A stretch of 64,000 nucleotides of DNA from Pseudomonadota bacterium (lineage in GTDB: Bacteria; Pseudomonadota; Gammaproteobacteria; Pseudomonadales; Moraxellaceae): positions 85,689 through 149,688 of the forward strand of contig JAJZBU010000002.1 in assembly GCA_021851865.1 (NCBI GenBank). Reading direction: 5' to 3'. The notes below the pieces were generated by a model. It ran no database searches and had not been told where the DNA came from. It worked only from the letters and a program-made list of their open reading frames with translations. The number at the start of each line of letters is the position of its first letter. The stretch's first letter is position 1. Positions 10,401-23,656 of the stretch are shown one piece after another. The translations under genes and the position numbers were made by a program.

Positions 10401-10474
10401 AGCGATATCCTGTACGGTGGTGGCCGGATGAGGCCTTATTCTAGAGCCAGACGTGGTCGGCGGTGAGAGATTTA

Positions 10475-12544
10475 TCAGCGGGTCAGGCGTTCCAGCAGCC
10501 AGGCTTGCACCGGCTGGCGATCAGGATCGAGATCGACGTTCTCGCGCACCCAGCAACCATCAGCCTGCAGCAGCCAGGACTGACGGCGGTCCTGCAGGTA
10601 GGCCTGCAGTCCTTCACGCAGGACGCGCTTGCGCAGATCCGGATCCTCGATGGGAAAACAGGTCTCGACGCGGGAGAAGAGGTTGCGATCCATGAGGTCG
10701 GCACTGGAGGCGTAGATGCGCGCGTCGCCGGCATTGGCGAAATAGTAGATGCGGGTGTGTTCAAGAAAACGACCGATGATCGAGCGCACATAGATGTTGT
10801 CGGAGATCCCGGCGATGCCCGGGGTCAGGCAGCAGACCGAGCGCACGATGAGATCGACCCTGACGCCGGCCTGGGAGGCGCGCATCAGCGCCTGCATGAT
10901 CTGTTTCTCGGTGATGGCGTTGCACTTGAAGATGATGTGCGCCGGCCGTCCTTCCAGCGCATGCTGAATTTCGGCGTCGATCATCGCCAGCAGTTGGGCA
11001 TGCAGGGTGAAGGGAGAATGAAAGAGCTTCTTCAGGCGCGCTGCCTTGCCCATGCCGGTGAGTTCGCCGAAGATCTTCCCGACGTCCTCGCACAGATCGA
11101 CATTGGCGGTGAGCAGGGAGTAGTCGGTGTAGATGCGGGCGTTGCCAGCGTGATAATTGCCCGTACCGAGATGGGCATAGCGCACCAGACGATTCTTTTC
11201 ACGCCGCACCACCATGATCATCTTGGCGTGCGTCTTGTAGCCGACGATGCCATAGACGACGATGGCGCCGGCTTCCTGCAGGATGTTCGCCACCTCGATG
11301 TTGGACGCCTCATCGAAGCGCGCGCGCAGTTCGATGACCGCCGTCACCTCTTTGCCATTGCGCGCCGCCTCCGCCAGAGCCTGCACGACCTCGGAGTCCG
11401 GGCCAGTGCGATAGAGGGTCTGCTTGATGGCCAGCACCTGCGGATCTTGCGCCGCCTGCCGGAGCAGCTCGACGACGGGGGCGAAGGACTGAAAAGGATG
11501 CAGCAACAGGATGTCGCGTATCTTCAGGGCTTCGAAATAGTTTTCGCTCTTTTGCAGGGAGTCGGCGATGGCCGGCGTAAAAGGAGCGTATTTGAGGCGC
11601 GGGCGATCCATGCTCAACCACAGTCGGGCGAGGTTGACCGGGCCATAGACGCGATAGAGGTCTTCGTCCTCGAGATTGAATTTGCGCAGGAGATAATCGA
11701 CGATGGGCTGCGGGCAGTTGTCGGCAACCTCGAGGCGCACGGCGCTGCCGTAACGCCGCATCAGCAGTTCGCCCTTGAGGGCGGAGGCGAGATCCTCGAC
11801 ATCGTCCTCGTCGAGCGCCAGGTCGGCGTTGCGGGTGACTCGAAACTGGTAACAGCCGCTGGCACTCATGCCGGGAAAGAGCTCGCTGACGTGCTCGTGG
11901 ATGATCGAAGAGAGCATGACGTGCTGGTCGCCGCCGTCGGTCAGCTCATCGGGCAGGCGCACGACGCGCGGCAATGATCGTGGCGCCGGCACGACGGCCA
12001 ACTCGATCTGGCGGCCGAAGGCGTCTTTGCCCTCGAGGGCGACGATGAAGTTCAGGCTCTTGTTGACCAAGCGCGGGAAGGGGTGCGCCGGATCGAGGCC
12101 GATCGGCGTCAACACCGGCATGACCTGTTCGCGGAAGTACTTCTTGATCCACGACGATTGCAGGTCGGTGCACTCCTCGCGCCGCAGAAAACGGATCTTT
12201 TCCTGCGCCAGGGCCGGCAGCAGCTCTTCATTGAGCAGACGGTACTGTTCGGTGACGGCGGCGTGGCAGATTTCGCCGATGCGCTTGAGCAACTCCTGCG
12301 GCAGCATGCCATCCGGGCCCGGGCTGGCGCGATTGAGGCGCGCCTGTTGCTTGAGGCCGGCGACGCGGATCTCAAAAAACTCGTCGAGGTTGCGCGAGAA
12401 GATGATGAGAAAATTGAAGCGATCGAGCAGAGGGTGGGTGACGTCGCGCGCTTGTTCGAGAACGCGGCGATTGAATTCGAGAATGCTCAGCTCGCGGTTG
12501 ATGTAATAGGCGGGCTGATTGAGATCGGGCACGGCGTCGGTCAT
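10475..12544 (-). CDS. ppk1: polyphosphate kinase 1
   Basis: 689 residues, full length for PPK1. N-terminal [20 protein letters not shown] is the family start; the catalytic core has [11 protein letters not shown], which contains the autophosphorylated histidine region, and the C terminus has [21 protein letters not shown]. It reversibly forms long-chain polyphosphate from ATP and is typically peripheral to the inner membrane. It is followed 74 bases later by ettA and preceded 12 bases upstream by hemB, the same ppk-hemB pairing I recall in Pseudomonas. Confidence 0.97.
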   Translation of the reverse strand: MTDAVPDLNQPAYYINRELSILEFNRRVLEQARDVTHPLLDRFNFLIIFSRNLDEFFEIRVAGLKQQARLNRASPGPDGMLPQELLKRIGEICHAAVTEQYRLLNEELLPALAQEKIRFLRREECTDLQSSWIKKYFREQVMPVLTPIGLDPAHPFPRLVNKSLNFIVALEGKDAFGRQIELAVVPAPRSLPRVVRLPDELTDGGDQHVMLSSIIHEHVSELFPGMSASGCYQFRVTRNADLALDEDDVEDLASALKGELLMRRYGSAVRLEVADNCPQPIVDYLLRKFNLEDEDLYRVYGPVNLARLWLSMDRPRLKYAPFTPAIADSLQKSENYFEALKIRDILLLHPFQSFAPVVELLRQAAQDPQVLAIKQTLYRTGPDSEVVQALAEAARNGKEVTAVIELRARFDEASNIEVANILQEAGAIVVYGIVGYKTHAKMIMVVRREKNRLVRYAHLGTGNYHAGNARIYTDYSLLTANVDLCEDVGKIFGELTGMGKAARLKKLFHSPFTLHAQLLAMIDAEIQHALEGRPAHIIFKCNAITEKQIMQALMRASQAGVRVDLIVRSVCCLTPGIAGISDNIYVRSIIGRFLEHTRIYYFANAGDARIYASSADLMDRNLFSRVETCFPIEDPDLRKRVLREGLQAYLQDRRQSWLLQADGCWVRENVDLDPDRQPVQAWLLERLTR

Positions 12545-12556
12545 CGAACGGATCCT

Positions 12557-15727
<3,171 letters not shown>

Positions 15728-15812
15728 GCCTGCAAGACTACCATATCCGGCATCGTCTCGCATGCCGCGATCGTCCCGCTCCTGTCCGCCCGCTCTTCTG
15801 GAGGAAGCATCG

Positions 15813-16388
15813 ATGTCAGAGTCGCAGGACAAGCTGGCGACACCCTTGTGGAACTATGCCTTGCAGGTCTATGCGCAGACCTCGGCGCGCGGCTGGATGC
15901 AAGTGCTGAAACAGGACTATGCCATCGATGGCAACCTGCTCATCGGGGCCGCCTATCTGGCGCTATGGCAACGTCGTCTCGAGGCCGCCGACCTCGCTGT
16001 GCTGGCGGAAAGTCGCGTATTTTTTCAGGCGTATCACGACAAGCTGCAGGCCCTGCATGGGCGCAAGGCCCTGGTCAGCCACCCTGACTGGCAGAGCACC
16101 TGGCAGGATCTGCTGCTGAAAACCGAGCTGCAGGCGGAACAGGTGCAGCTGGCGCACCTCTATGAGTTGCTGCGTGCTCGCCCGCTGCGCTTCATGCCCT
16201 GGCCAGAAGCACTCGAGCACAACCTCATCCTCTGTGTCGAGGTGGCGCGGTTGGATACGCGTGCCGACCTTCACCTGCAGGGGCTCATCGCGGCTTTGAA
16301 AAAACTACCCCCCGTACGGACGGGGGGGCTGATTCAAGGTTGCGTGCGCCTCAACCCTTGTCGTCTTCCGCCGGATTATAGGTTTTAG
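15813..16388 (+). CDS. TIGR02444 family protein
   Basis: 191 residues; the ATG has GGAGGAA 7 bases upstream. LWNYALQVYAQTSARGWMQVLKQDYAIDGNLLIGAAYLA is typical of this short family of unknown function, found next to algP and yheS in Pseudomonas-type genomes. Family proteins usually end near the LHLQGLIAALKKL segment. Here the frame continues about 25 codons through the terminator of the opposite gene and overlaps that gene's 3' end by 38 bases, so the C-terminal tail (PPVRTGG onward) is probably a lineage-specific extension. Confidence 0.8.
   Translation: MSESQDKLATPLWNYALQVYAQTSARGWMQVLKQDYAIDGNLLIGAAYLALWQRRLEAADLAVLAESRVFFQAYHDKLQALHGRKALVSHPDWQSTWQDLLLKTELQAEQVQLAHLYELLRARPLRFMPWPEALEHNLILCVEVARLDTRADLHLQGLIAALKKLPPVRTGGLIQGCVRLNPCRLPPDYRF
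16299..16328 (-). terminator. intrinsic terminator of the AlgP-like gene
   Basis: Read on the minus strand, a perfect 8-bp GC-rich stem (16308-16315 paired with 16320-16327, 4-base loop) is followed by TAG and a run of six T (16299-16304). It sits 23 bases past the stop of the AlgP-like gene. It also lies inside the 3' coding sequence of the convergent TIGR02444 gene. Confidence 0.85.
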
Positions 16389-17103
16389 GCGTGACCTTGG
16401 CAGAATCCTCCTTGGAGGTTTTCGGCTTGCTGGCCACCTTCGCTGCTGGCTTGGCTGGAGCCGCCGGAGCTTTTTCAGCGACGGGTTTGGCGGCCGGCTT
16501 GGTGGCGGCCGCTGCCGGCTTCGCTGCCGCGGGTTTCGCTACAGCAGGCTTCGTTGCCGCCGGTTTTGCCGCTGCTTTCGTTGCAGTGGCCTTGGGGGCG
16601 GCGGCTTTCGTCGCAGCAGCTTTGGGAGCGGCTTTGGCAACGGGCTTATGGGTGAAAGCTTTTTTCAGATAGGAGCTGACCTGACTTTTCTTCTCGAGGT
16701 CCTGCAGCATCTTTTTCACCGTGGCGAAATCTGATTTCGCCAGCTTCACCAGTTCCCTCGCGTCATCGATAGCCGACTGCGCTCTGGCGCGGATTTCGTC
16801 GGCGGTATCGCGGGCCTTCGACTTCTTCGCTTTTTCGAGTTGTTTCTTCAGTTTTTCCCGCAGATCTTTTTCCGCAGCGACGGCTTTGTCGATCAGTTTC
16901 TGCGCGGCATCCATGATGCGTTGTCCTTCTTTTTCGGCGCGATCGGCGGCTTCAATCAGCTGCGATCGAATTTTTTCAATCTGCTTGTCAATGTCCATGG
17001 TGGGTCCTTTCACAGTAGCCGCCTTGGCGGCCTTGGCGGTGGGTTCCGACTTTGCGGCCTTGTCGGCAGCCTTGGTCGCAGGGTCGATCTTCTGGTCAGG
17101 CAT
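16351..17103 (-). CDS. AlgP-like protein: coiled-coil domain with histone-H1-like Ala/Lys/Pro tail
   Basis: 250 residues. Residues 36-150 are highly charged and predicted helical, with heptad-like spacing (IEKIRSQLIEAADRAEKEG) reminiscent of phasins. Residues 152-240 are low-complexity, dominated by KPAA and KAAA units, as in histone H1 and Pseudomonas AlgP. AlgP-type proteins have been linked to DNA binding and regulation, but the mechanism is uncertain. Its place between the TIGR02444 gene and FKBP matches the algP locus. A clear intrinsic terminator follows. Identity as AlgP orthologue rests on architecture and position. Confidence 0.75.
   Translation of the reverse strand: MPDQKIDPATKAADKAAKSEPTAKAAKAATVKGPTMDIDKQIEKIRSQLIEAADRAEKEGQRIMDAAQKLIDKAVAAEKDLREKLKKQLEKAKKSKARDTADEIRARAQSAIDDARELVKLAKSDFATVKKMLQDLEKKSQVSSYLKKAFTHKPVAKAAPKAAATKAAAPKATATKAAAKPAATKPAVAKPAAAKPAAAATKPAAKPVAEKAPAAPAKPAAKVASKPKTSKEDSAKVTPKTYNPAEDDKG
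16440..16650. repeat. low-complexity Ala/Lys/Pro coding repeat
   Basis: Degenerate short repeats encoding KPAAxK/KAAA units in the C-terminal tail of the AlgP-like gene. Units vary in length and sequence and are likely to change in number between strains. Confidence 0.7.
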
Positions 17104-17413
17104 ATCACATCCTCACAGTGGTTGTGCCCTTCCGAAAATAGCCCAAGCCTTTAAAAAAAGCGAGTATTTGCGCGCTGAATTTAGCACTGAGATGATGTCG
17201 GTCATGACTTGCCGGCGACTATTCAAAAGTCGGGAGCTTCAGTATGCTTCTCTCGCCATCTCGTATGAGGTTGCTGAGATGAAATTCCCGCCGTGAAGCG
17301 GGGTGAACCCTGTTTGAGGACAGCCACCAACTGAGGAGAAGCGAGAACGATCGTGTCCAGGCACGATGTGCTGTCCCGCTCTGGTCATGTTTGAGCAGAG
17401 TTCTCGCGCAGCG
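17104..17413. other. 310-base gap between AlgP-like and FKBP genes
   Basis: Divergent intergenic region. It must hold promoters for both genes, but no convincing -35/-10 pair was found. A small hairpin (5-bp stem, 17287-17302) is present. A minus-strand frame runs through part of it into the FKBP gene, but it lacks recognisable protein features, so it is not called. Confidence 0.5.
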
Positions 17414-18112
17414 ATGCCAATGAAAAAGACGACCTCTTGTCTCTATGGATTGAGTGCTTTGATATGGATGGGGATGGCGCAGGCGGCGCCGCAAGGAGAG
17501 GACCAGCAGGTGGGTTATGCCCTGGGTTTTCTTTCCGGGCAGGGTAATGCCTCCGAGGTTAAGGACCTCAACGTCGATCAATTCGTGCAAGGCTTTCGCG
17601 ACGGTTATTCCGGTCAAAAGTCAGCCATGAGCGATGATCAGATGAAGACCGTGCTGATGAAGTTCCGCGACAAGCTCCTGCTCGCACAGCAACAGAAGAT
17701 CAATGCTGAGGCACAAAAGAATCTGGCGACCGGGGCGGCTTACCTCGCCGCGCACGCCAAGCAGGCTGGCGTTCATGTCACCGCCAGCGGTCTGCAGTAC
17801 AGCATCGAGAAAGCGGGTAGCGGAGCCCACCCGAAGGCGACCGACCTCGTTCGCGTCCAGTATGAAGGCAAGTTGCTCAACGGCAAGGTCTTCGACAGTT
17901 CTTATGCACGGCATCAGCCCGCCGAGTTTCCGCTCAATCAGGTCATCCCCGGTTGGACCGAGGGTGTGCAGCTGATGCAGCCTGGCGCCATCTATGATTT
18001 CGTCATCCCGGCCAAGCTCGCTTACGGCGAGGCAGGCAGCTCGGGCGTCATCCCGCCGGATGCCGTCCTACTGTTCAAGGTCGAGCTTCTGGCGATCAAT
18101 CCCAGCAAGTGA
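17414..18112 (+). CDS. FKBP-type peptidyl-prolyl cis-trans isomerase, exported
   Basis: 232 residues from ATG 17414; a second ATG at 17420 is equally plausible. A signal peptide (KKTTSCLYGLSALIWMGMAQA, cleavage near AQA-AP) is followed by an N-terminal dimerisation domain (GYALGFLSGQ to about 125) and an FKBP domain of about 100 residues (VRVQYEGKLLNGKVFDSS to FKVELLAI). This is the FkpA/Mip/FklB layout; the protein should be periplasmic or surface-associated and speed prolyl isomerisation. No lipobox cysteine is seen. The start lacks a strong ribosome-binding site. Confidence 0.93.
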   Translation: MPMKKTTSCLYGLSALIWMGMAQAAPQGEDQQVGYALGFLSGQGNASEVKDLNVDQFVQGFRDGYSGQKSAMSDDQMKTVLMKFRDKLLLAQQQKINAEAQKNLATGAAYLAAHAKQAGVHVTASGLQYSIEKAGSGAHPKATDLVRVQYEGKLLNGKVFDSSYARHQPAEFPLNQVIPGWTEGVQLMQPGAIYDFVIPAKLAYGEAGSSGVIPPDAVLLFKVELLAINPSK

Positions 18113-18132
18113 GTGTGCGGGCTCGGCTGGTC

Positions 18133-19248
18133 TCAGGTCCGGGCCTTTTGTCGCCGCGCCAGCAAGATGTCTTGCAACATCTTCTCGGTGGCGTCGAGCA
18201 TGGCGGCGTAGCTGTAGCGCTCGCGCACCTTGTCACGGGCGGCGGCGGCCAGCCGTTGCGCCAGGTCGGGGGCGTCGAGCAGGCGCTGCAATGCAGCCGC
18301 CATGGCGGTGGCGTCCTCAGCTGGCACGAGCAAGCCATTCTGCCCGTCATCGATCAATTCGGGCAGCCCACCGACCCGTGTCGCGACGACGGGCAGGCCG
18401 CTCCCCATCGCCTGCACGACCGACTGCGGAATACCTTCCGAGCGTGAGCTGAGCAGCAACACGTCGCTGGCCGCCAGCAGATCGGCGACGTCTTCGCGGT
18501 GGCCCAGAAAAGTCACCTGTCCGCTCAACTGCAGAGCGCGTGCATGCTCCTCCAGTTCAGCCCGCATCGGCCCTTCGCCGGCGAGCAGGAGGCGGGCCTG
18601 GGGGTGGCTGAGGCGCAGGCGGGCGAGGGCTTCGAGCGCCAGCATATGACGTTTGACGCCGCGCAGGATGGCGACCATGAGGATGGCGCGGTCGTCGTTG
18701 CCGAGGCCGAGCTGCAGGCGCAGGCTGGCGCGCGGCGCCTGTGCCTGCAGACGATCGAAGTCGATGCCGGTGGGAATGCTCACCAGACGCTCTGGCGGCA
18801 GCGGGTTGTCGGCGAGCAGGTGCGTGCGCATGGCTTCACCGCAGGTGACGATGCGGTCAGGCAAGAAATGCACGAAGTTGAGCCAGCTGGCGTGCATCGG
18901 CAGGTCGATATGGCGTGTGCGCACCAGGGCGACGCCGGCCATCCGGGCGGCAAGAGCCGCGCACCAGCTGTCGATGCCGCTGTGCGAGCTGACGACGTCG
19001 ACCCTTTGCTGCCGTATATGGCGCCAAAGGGCGAAGATGGTCGGGAGATGGAATTTACCGGCGAAGGCGAGGCGGTAGACCACGAAGCCATCCTGCTCGG
19101 CATGAGCGCCGAGAGTGCTGCCGGCGCGGGTGGCGAGCAGGACGCGATGACCGCGCGCGCGCATGCCCTGCATCTCACTGAAGACGCGGCGTTCCTGGCC
19201 GCCCCAGCCATCCGACCACTCGGTGTGCAGCAGGGTCAGTGCGGGCAT
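18133..19248 (-). CDS. glycosyltransferase family 4
   Basis: 371 residues of the GT-B fold. N-terminal TEWSDGWGGQERRV is the acceptor-side glycine-rich loop; the C-terminal half has SSRSEGIPQSVVQAMGSGLPVVATRVGG, the EX7E donor-sugar motif of GT4. It probably adds a sugar to lipopolysaccharide or another envelope glycan; the substrate is unknown. It starts one base after the tatC stop, so it is the last gene of the long priA-to-tat run. Confidence 0.9.
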   Translation of the reverse strand: MPALTLLHTEWSDGWGGQERRVFSEMQGMRARGHRVLLATRAGSTLGAHAEQDGFVVYRLAFAGKFHLPTIFALWRHIRQQRVDVVSSHSGIDSWCAALAARMAGVALVRTRHIDLPMHASWLNFVHFLPDRIVTCGEAMRTHLLADNPLPPERLVSIPTGIDFDRLQAQAPRASLRLQLGLGNDDRAILMVAILRGVKRHMLALEALARLRLSHPQARLLLAGEGPMRAELEEHARALQLSGQVTFLGHREDVADLLAASDVLLLSSRSEGIPQSVVQAMGSGLPVVATRVGGLPELIDDGQNGLLVPAEDATAMAAALQRLLDAPDLAQRLAAAARDKVRERYSYAAMLDATEKMLQDILLARRQKART

Positions 19249-19249
19249 G

Positions 19250-19990
19250 TCAGGCGGCTCTCTGGCGGCCTTGCACCATGCGGCCAGCGATCAGGCCGGC
19301 CTCGAACATCAGGCACATCGGCACGGCGAGCATGAGCATGGAGAAGGCGTCGGGGGGGGCGAGGAACATGGCGGCGAAGAAATTGCCGACGATGATATAA
19401 CGGCGTTTTGCCGCCAGCTCATCGGCGCCGACCATGCCGCTCCAGATGAGCAGGAAGGTGGCGACGGGGATCTCGAAGGCGAGGCCGAAGACGAGAAAGA
19501 ACTTGAGGGCGAAGTTGATATAGTGGTTGATGTCGGTCATCAGCTGAACGTCATGGGGCGCGGCATGGGTGAAAAAGTGCAGCACGGTCGGCAGGATGAC
19601 GACATAGGAGAAAGCGACGCCGGCGTAAAAAAGCAGGCAGGAGATGATCAGCAGGGGCAGGGCGACGCGCTTTTCCTCACGATAGAGCGCCGGCGCGATG
19701 AAGCCCCAGAGCTCGAACAGGATGTAGGGCATGATGACGAAGAGACTGACCAGAAAACTAAGGCGTAACGGCGCCATGAAGGACGCGGTGACGTCGGTGG
19801 CGACCAGATGCGATCCTGTCGGCAACAGCCGCAGAAGGGGGCGTGCAAGGAGCTCGAAGATCTCGCCGTCGTACCAGGCGAGGATGCCAAAGACCAGGGC
19901 CAGCGCGCTCAGCGCGCGCATCAGGCGCGTGCGTAACTCGCCCAGGTGACTGAAAAAGCTCTGCTGGGCGTTGTCGAAAGGTTCAGGCAT
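19250..19990 (-). CDS. tatC: Sec-independent protein translocase TatC
   Basis: 246 residues from ATG 19990 with six membrane segments. The N-terminal SHLGELRTRL and the FELWGFIAPALYREEKR loop are TatC signatures and form the twin-arginine signal receptor. With TatA and TatB it exports folded proteins. Its start overlaps the tatB end, and the glycosyltransferase gene follows after one base. Confidence 0.97.
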   Translation of the reverse strand: MPEPFDNAQQSFFSHLGELRTRLMRALSALALVFGILAWYDGEIFELLARPLLRLLPTGSHLVATDVTASFMAPLRLSFLVSLFVIMPYILFELWGFIAPALYREEKRVALPLLIISCLLFYAGVAFSYVVILPTVLHFFTHAAPHDVQLMTDINHYINFALKFFLVFGLAFEIPVATFLLIWSGMVGADELAAKRRYIIVGNFFAAMFLAPPDAFSMLMLAVPMCLMFEAGLIAGRMVQGRQRAA

Positions 19991-20333
19991 CGCGTGTCGG
20001 ATCCGCAGGAGGGGGTGAGGCAGGGTGGTTTGTGACCAGGGGTTTTGTGACAAGAGGCTTGTTCAGGGTCTGATTGAGCGTCTCGATCTGCGCGCTCAGC
20101 ATCTGCTGCGCTTCCGCCGTCTGGGCGACGGCTAGATCGCGCTGCAGGCGATCTCGCAACTCCTGCAGGCTGACTTCTTTTTCGATGTCGGCCTGAATGT
20201 CGGCGAGGGTGCGCCGCAACCGTCCCAGCCACGCGCCAGCCATACGGGTGGCGTGTGGCAACTTCTCCGGACCGAGCACGACGAGGGCGATCACGGCAAA
20301 GAGCAGGAGCTCGCCAAAACCAAAATCGAACAT
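19983..20333 (-). CDS. tatB: Sec-independent protein translocase TatB
   Basis: 116 residues. FDFGFGELLLFAVIALVVLGPEKLPHA is the TatB membrane helix and hinge with the conserved GPE. An amphipathic helix and a Pro/Thr-rich tail follow. It partners TatC in the signal-peptide receptor complex of the inner membrane. It lies 4 bases after tatA and overlaps tatC by 8 bases. Confidence 0.96.
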   Translation of the reverse strand: MFDFGFGELLLFAVIALVVLGPEKLPHATRMAGAWLGRLRRTLADIQADIEKEVSLQELRDRLQRDLAVAQTAEAQQMLSAQIETLNQTLNKPLVTKPLVTNHPASPPPADPTRDA

Positions 20334-20337
20334 GGCG

Positions 20338-20601
20338 TCAGGCCTGGTGTTCCTTGTCCTTAGTCGTGCTCGTCAGCGTGTCGGGCGGCGTCTGCTGCAA
20401 AGTCTGTGGTGCTGGCGCGGGCGCGGTGGGCGTGGGCGGTGTCTGCCGTGCCGCTTCTTCGCCTTCACGCATGGCTTGTTTGAAGCCATTGATGGCGCCG
20501 CCGAGATCACGGCCAAGATTTTTCACCCGACCGGTGCCAAAGATGAGCACGACGATCAGCAGCAACAGCATGATATGAACGATACTCAGATTGCCTAGCA
20601 T
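20338..20601 (-). CDS. tatA: Sec-independent protein translocase TatA
   Basis: 87 residues. One N-terminal membrane helix (IVHIMLLLLIVVLIFG) is followed by the FGTGRVKNLGRDLGGAINGFKQAM amphipathic segment typical of TatA, then a Pro/Thr tail. It oligomerises to form the conducting element of the Tat system. It lies 12 bases after hisE. Confidence 0.96.
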   Translation of the reverse strand: MLGNLSIVHIMLLLLIVVLIFGTGRVKNLGRDLGGAINGFKQAMREGEEAARQTPPTPTAPAPAPQTLQQTPPDTLTSTTKDKEHQA

Positions 20602-20613
20602 GGTGCAGTCCTC

Positions 20614-20958
20614 TTAGGGCGAGGTGGTGTTGGAAGTCTGGCGCGCCGCTTTTTCGGCGAGGCCGGAGATGTCGAAGCGACGCGCGAGTTCGGTGAGGAT
20701 CTGCTGACTCGACAGACCGAGATGCGACAGCATCACCAGGCTGTGGAACCAGAGATCGGCGGTTTCATGGACGAGGTCAGCGGTCTCCCCCGAGCGCTCG
20801 GCGTCTTTTGCCGCGATCAGGGTCTCGGTGCACTCTTCGCCGAGTTTTTCCAAAATCTTGTTCAGGCCTTTGCTGTGCAGGCTGGCGACGTAGGATGTGG
20901 CTGGATCGGCGTGTCGGCGCTGCATCAGGACGGCATCGAGTTCACTCAGCAGATCCAT
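20614..20958 (-). CDS. hisE: phosphoribosyl-ATP pyrophosphatase
   Basis: 114 residues with the all-alpha NTP-pyrophosphatase pattern ([15 protein letters not shown], then [13 protein letters not shown]), carrying the EExxE and ExxD Mg2+-binding residues. It performs the second step of histidine biosynthesis. Its start overlaps the end of hisI by 17 bases. The two are separate genes, not the HisIE fusion of enterobacteria. Confidence 0.96.
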   Translation of the reverse strand: MDLLSELDAVLMQRRHADPATSYVASLHSKGLNKILEKLGEECTETLIAAKDAERSGETADLVHETADLWFHSLVMLSHLGLSSQQILTELARRFDISGLAEKAARQTSNTTSP

Positions 20959-21367
20959 AGATGTCCTCCTGCGGCTTGAGTACCGGATCGATGTCCTGCC
21001 AAGACGCCGCCGTCGCGTCCGACGCGCTCGTCCAGCGGCGATAAAAACAGGAAGCACGGCCGGTGTGACAGGCGATACCGCCGACTTGTTCGACCTTGAG
21101 CAGCAGAGCGTCGCCGTCACAGTCGAGGCAGAGATCGATCAGCTTTTGCACATGCCCGGACTCTTCGCCTTTGCGCCAGAGGCGCTGGCGTGAGCGCGAG
21201 TAGTAGACGGCGCGGCCTTCCTCCAGAGTCAAACGCAAGGCGCTACGATCCATCCAGGCGAGCATGAGCACACGACCGCTGCGATGGTCCTGGGCGATGA
21301 CCGGGACCAAGCCTTCCTCATTCCAGGCGACAGCGTCGATGCAGTCTTGTGCCGATGTCATGTTCAT
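20942..21367 (-). CDS. hisI: phosphoribosyl-AMP cyclohydrolase
   Basis: 141 residues. Zinc and Mg2+ ligand motifs are visible: [12 protein letters not shown] and the downstream [40 protein letters not shown] is the family core. It opens the adenine ring in the third histidine step. ATGs at 21367 and 21361 are both possible starts. It follows ubiB by 37 bases. Confidence 0.96.
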   Translation of the reverse strand: MNMTSAQDCIDAVAWNEEGLVPVIAQDHRSGRVLMLAWMDRSALRLTLEEGRAVYYSRSRQRLWRKGEESGHVQKLIDLCLDCDGDALLLKVEQVGGIACHTGRASCFYRRWTSASDATAASWQDIDPVLKPQEDIYGSAE

Positions 21368-21404
21368 TCTGCCAGCATACCGCAAAAAAAGGTCAAAGTC
21401 GCTC

Positions 21405-23027
21405 TCATAGCCAGGGTAAGGTCAGGCAGCCCAGCCACAGGAGTGGCGCGCCGGGCAGGTGTTGCGCTTGCGTGACCAGGGCCAGCCAGAGCAACAAGGC
21501 GCCGATCAACCAGCGTTGCCGACGTTGCTGCGCGCGCATTTCCTGGCGGAGCTGGCGCAGAAGGGTCTCCTGCGCTTCGCGTTGTTCGCCGGCGCGACGC
21601 CCTTGCAGGAGGCTGTCGTGGACCAGGTGTGGCAGCTCCGGCAGCATGCTCGCCAGCTGCGGCAGGCTGGCGCTGACCTGGCGCATGAAGGCCTGCGGGC
21701 CGATCTGTTCGGCGAGCCAGCGACTGAGCAGGGGGCGGCTCAGGCTCCAGATGTCGAGATCCGGGTAGAGGTTGCGGCCGAGCCCTTCGACGTGTACCAG
21801 GGTCTTCAGCAGCAGGACGAAGCGTGTCGGCACGAGCAGTCGATACTCGCGCGCCAGATCGAGGAGCTGCAGCAGGGTCGGCCCAAAATTCACCTGTGCG
21901 ATGGTGTGGCTGAGCAGGGGCTCGATCAGGCGGCGCAGCGCCTCTTCGAGCTCGTCGAGCTCACTGCCCGGGGGAATCCAGCCGGCGCTGTAGGCGATGC
22001 GCAGCAATTCCGTGAAATTGCGTTGGGTCAGCGCCATGCCGATGCGCGCGACGGCGACCTGATCTTTTTTGCGCAGACTACCGATGACGGCGCAGTCGAG
22101 GGCGATGTAGCGAGGATTTTCCGGATTGGCCAGATCGACGAAGACATTGCCCGGGTGCATGTCGGCGTGGAAAAAATTGTCGCGTAGCAGCTGGGTGAAG
22201 AACACGGTCAGGCCATTCTCGGCGAGCGCGCGGCGGTTGACCTGGGCGGCGTCGAGGGCCGCCCGGTCATTGATCGGGACACCATAGATGCGTTCGCTGA
22301 CGAGCACCTGGGAAGAGACCATGCCGTCGATCACGGCGGGAACGTAGAGCAGGTTCGAGTCGAGAAAGTTGTTGCGCAGCTGCTGCGCATTGGCGGCTTC
22401 CTTGCGCAGGTCACACTCGTCGAGCAGGGTGTTCTCATAGTCCATGACGACGCGGCTCAGATGCAGTCGTTGCGCTTCGCTCCAGCGCATCTCGAGCAGA
22501 TGCGCGAGACTGAGGAGGAGGCCGAGGTCGCTACGGATCGCCTGCGCCATGCCCGGGCGCAGCACCTTGACCACGACCTCGCGGCCATCGAAGAGCTGCG
22601 CGGTATGCACCTGTGCCAGCGAAGCCGCGGCGAGCACGCCGAGATCGAAACGGGCGAAGCAGGCGGCGAGAGGGCGGCCGAACTCGGTTTCGACGATGCG
22701 GCAGGCGATGGCCGGCGAGAACGGGCGCACGTCATCTTGCAGATGGCTGAGTTCATCGAGCACGGCGGCGGGGAGCAGATCGCGCCGGGTGGCGATGAGC
22801 TGACCGAGCTTGATGAAGACCGGACCGAGCTCTTCCATCGCCGAGCGCAGGCCCTGCGCCGGAGAAGAGCGGCGCCGCGGCCACCACCAGGCGGGGTGCA
22901 GACGAAAGAAGTAGAGCAGGACGCGCAAGGAGGCGGGCAGACTCGTCGGCAGAAGTCCATCGATACGATGACTGGCGAGTATGCCCCAGATGGTCAGCAG
23001 GCGGTGCAGATGGGCCAGTCGCTTCAT
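21405..23027 (-). CDS. ubiB: ubiquinone biosynthesis atypical kinase/ATPase UbiB
   Basis: 540 residues (E. coli 546). The KxGQ signature appears as [16 protein letters not shown], the ADCK-family nucleotide pocket as [13 protein letters not shown], and the catalytic loop as [13 protein letters not shown]. Two hydrophobic segments at the C terminus ([14 protein letters not shown] and the following stretch) anchor it in the inner membrane. It supports ubiquinone assembly. It overlaps ubiJ by ATGA. Confidence 0.96.
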   Translation of the reverse strand: MKRLAHLHRLLTIWGILASHRIDGLLPTSLPASLRVLLYFFRLHPAWWWPRRRSSPAQGLRSAMEELGPVFIKLGQLIATRRDLLPAAVLDELSHLQDDVRPFSPAIACRIVETEFGRPLAACFARFDLGVLAAASLAQVHTAQLFDGREVVVKVLRPGMAQAIRSDLGLLLSLAHLLEMRWSEAQRLHLSRVVMDYENTLLDECDLRKEAANAQQLRNNFLDSNLLYVPAVIDGMVSSQVLVSERIYGVPINDRAALDAAQVNRRALAENGLTVFFTQLLRDNFFHADMHPGNVFVDLANPENPRYIALDCAVIGSLRKKDQVAVARIGMALTQRNFTELLRIAYSAGWIPPGSELDELEEALRRLIEPLLSHTIAQVNFGPTLLQLLDLAREYRLLVPTRFVLLLKTLVHVEGLGRNLYPDLDIWSLSRPLLSRWLAEQIGPQAFMRQVSASLPQLASMLPELPHLVHDSLLQGRRAGEQREAQETLLRQLRQEMRAQQRRQRWLIGALLLWLALVTQAQHLPGAPLLWLGCLTLPWL

Positions 23028-23656
23028 GGGCGAGCTTCCTTCGTTTGGGTGAGGCGTTGTTCCAGACGTTGCAGGCGATCTTGCAGGCGGTCGAGGTCGG
23101 AGCGGCTGTCTTCCAGCTGTGACAGCAGCTCTTCCCCTTCCCAGCGCATGGGCAGGATGCCGAGTTCCTGCTGCAGGTAGTCGCGGCTGTTTTGCAGCAG
23201 GATGCGCGTGCTGCGTTTGAACAGTCGACCGAGCTGGCGCACTTGGCGGCCGAGCTGGTGCGCGCCGCTGTCGCCGAGCCAGTGTGACAGCGGTTCTTCC
23301 CAGTCGATGTCGAGCTGGCGCAAAGCCTGGTAGAGGGTTTCGAGCAGCTGGGTCTGTCCGTCGCTGCGCAAGGGGCCGCCGACCCACTGTGTTTGCTGGC
23401 GCAGGGCTTGGCGCAGCAGATCGAGCGAGCGCGCCTCGAGGGTGGCGTGCGCCGCCTCATGCGGATCGCCGGTGAGCAGGAGGTGACCGTCCTGGATGCT
23501 GATCATGAACGAGATCTCGGGTTGATGGATCTCGACGAAGATGCGTCGCCCTTCGAGGCTGGCTAGGCGCTGACGGGTGGCTGGGTCGTAGCGGAGGGCC
23601 GCCTCGATCAGGCGTTCCGCGCTTTTTAGCAACAACAGGCGCGGCAGACTGATCAT
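23024..23656 (-). CDS. ubiJ: ubiquinone biosynthesis accessory factor UbiJ
   Basis: 210 residues with an N-terminal SCP2-like lipid-binding domain ([23 protein letters not shown]) and a C-terminal coiled coil ([22 protein letters not shown]). UbiJ binds ubiquinone intermediates and organises the soluble Ubi complex. It sits between ubiE and ubiB with ATGA overlaps on both sides, the canonical order. Confidence 0.93.
   Translation of the reverse strand: MISLPRLLLLKSAERLIEAALRYDPATRQRLASLEGRRIFVEIHQPEISFMISIQDGHLLLTGDPHEAAHATLEARSLDLLRQALRQQTQWVGGPLRSDGQTQLLETLYQALRQLDIDWEEPLSHWLGDSGAHQLGRQVRQLGRLFKRSTRILLQNSRDYLQQELGILPMRWEGEELLSQLEDSRSDLDRLQDRLQRLEQRLTQTKEARP

Noticed and set aside
10420..10436. 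GGCCGGATGAGGCC resembling an enterobacterial REP element
   Set aside because: Only a short partial resemblance, single copy in the window, and it sits in the ettA promoter region; not enough to call a REP.
17219..17617. 132-codon minus-strand frame across the region before FKBP
   Set aside because: It runs well into the FKBP coding sequence on the other strand and has no recognisable domain; probably chance.
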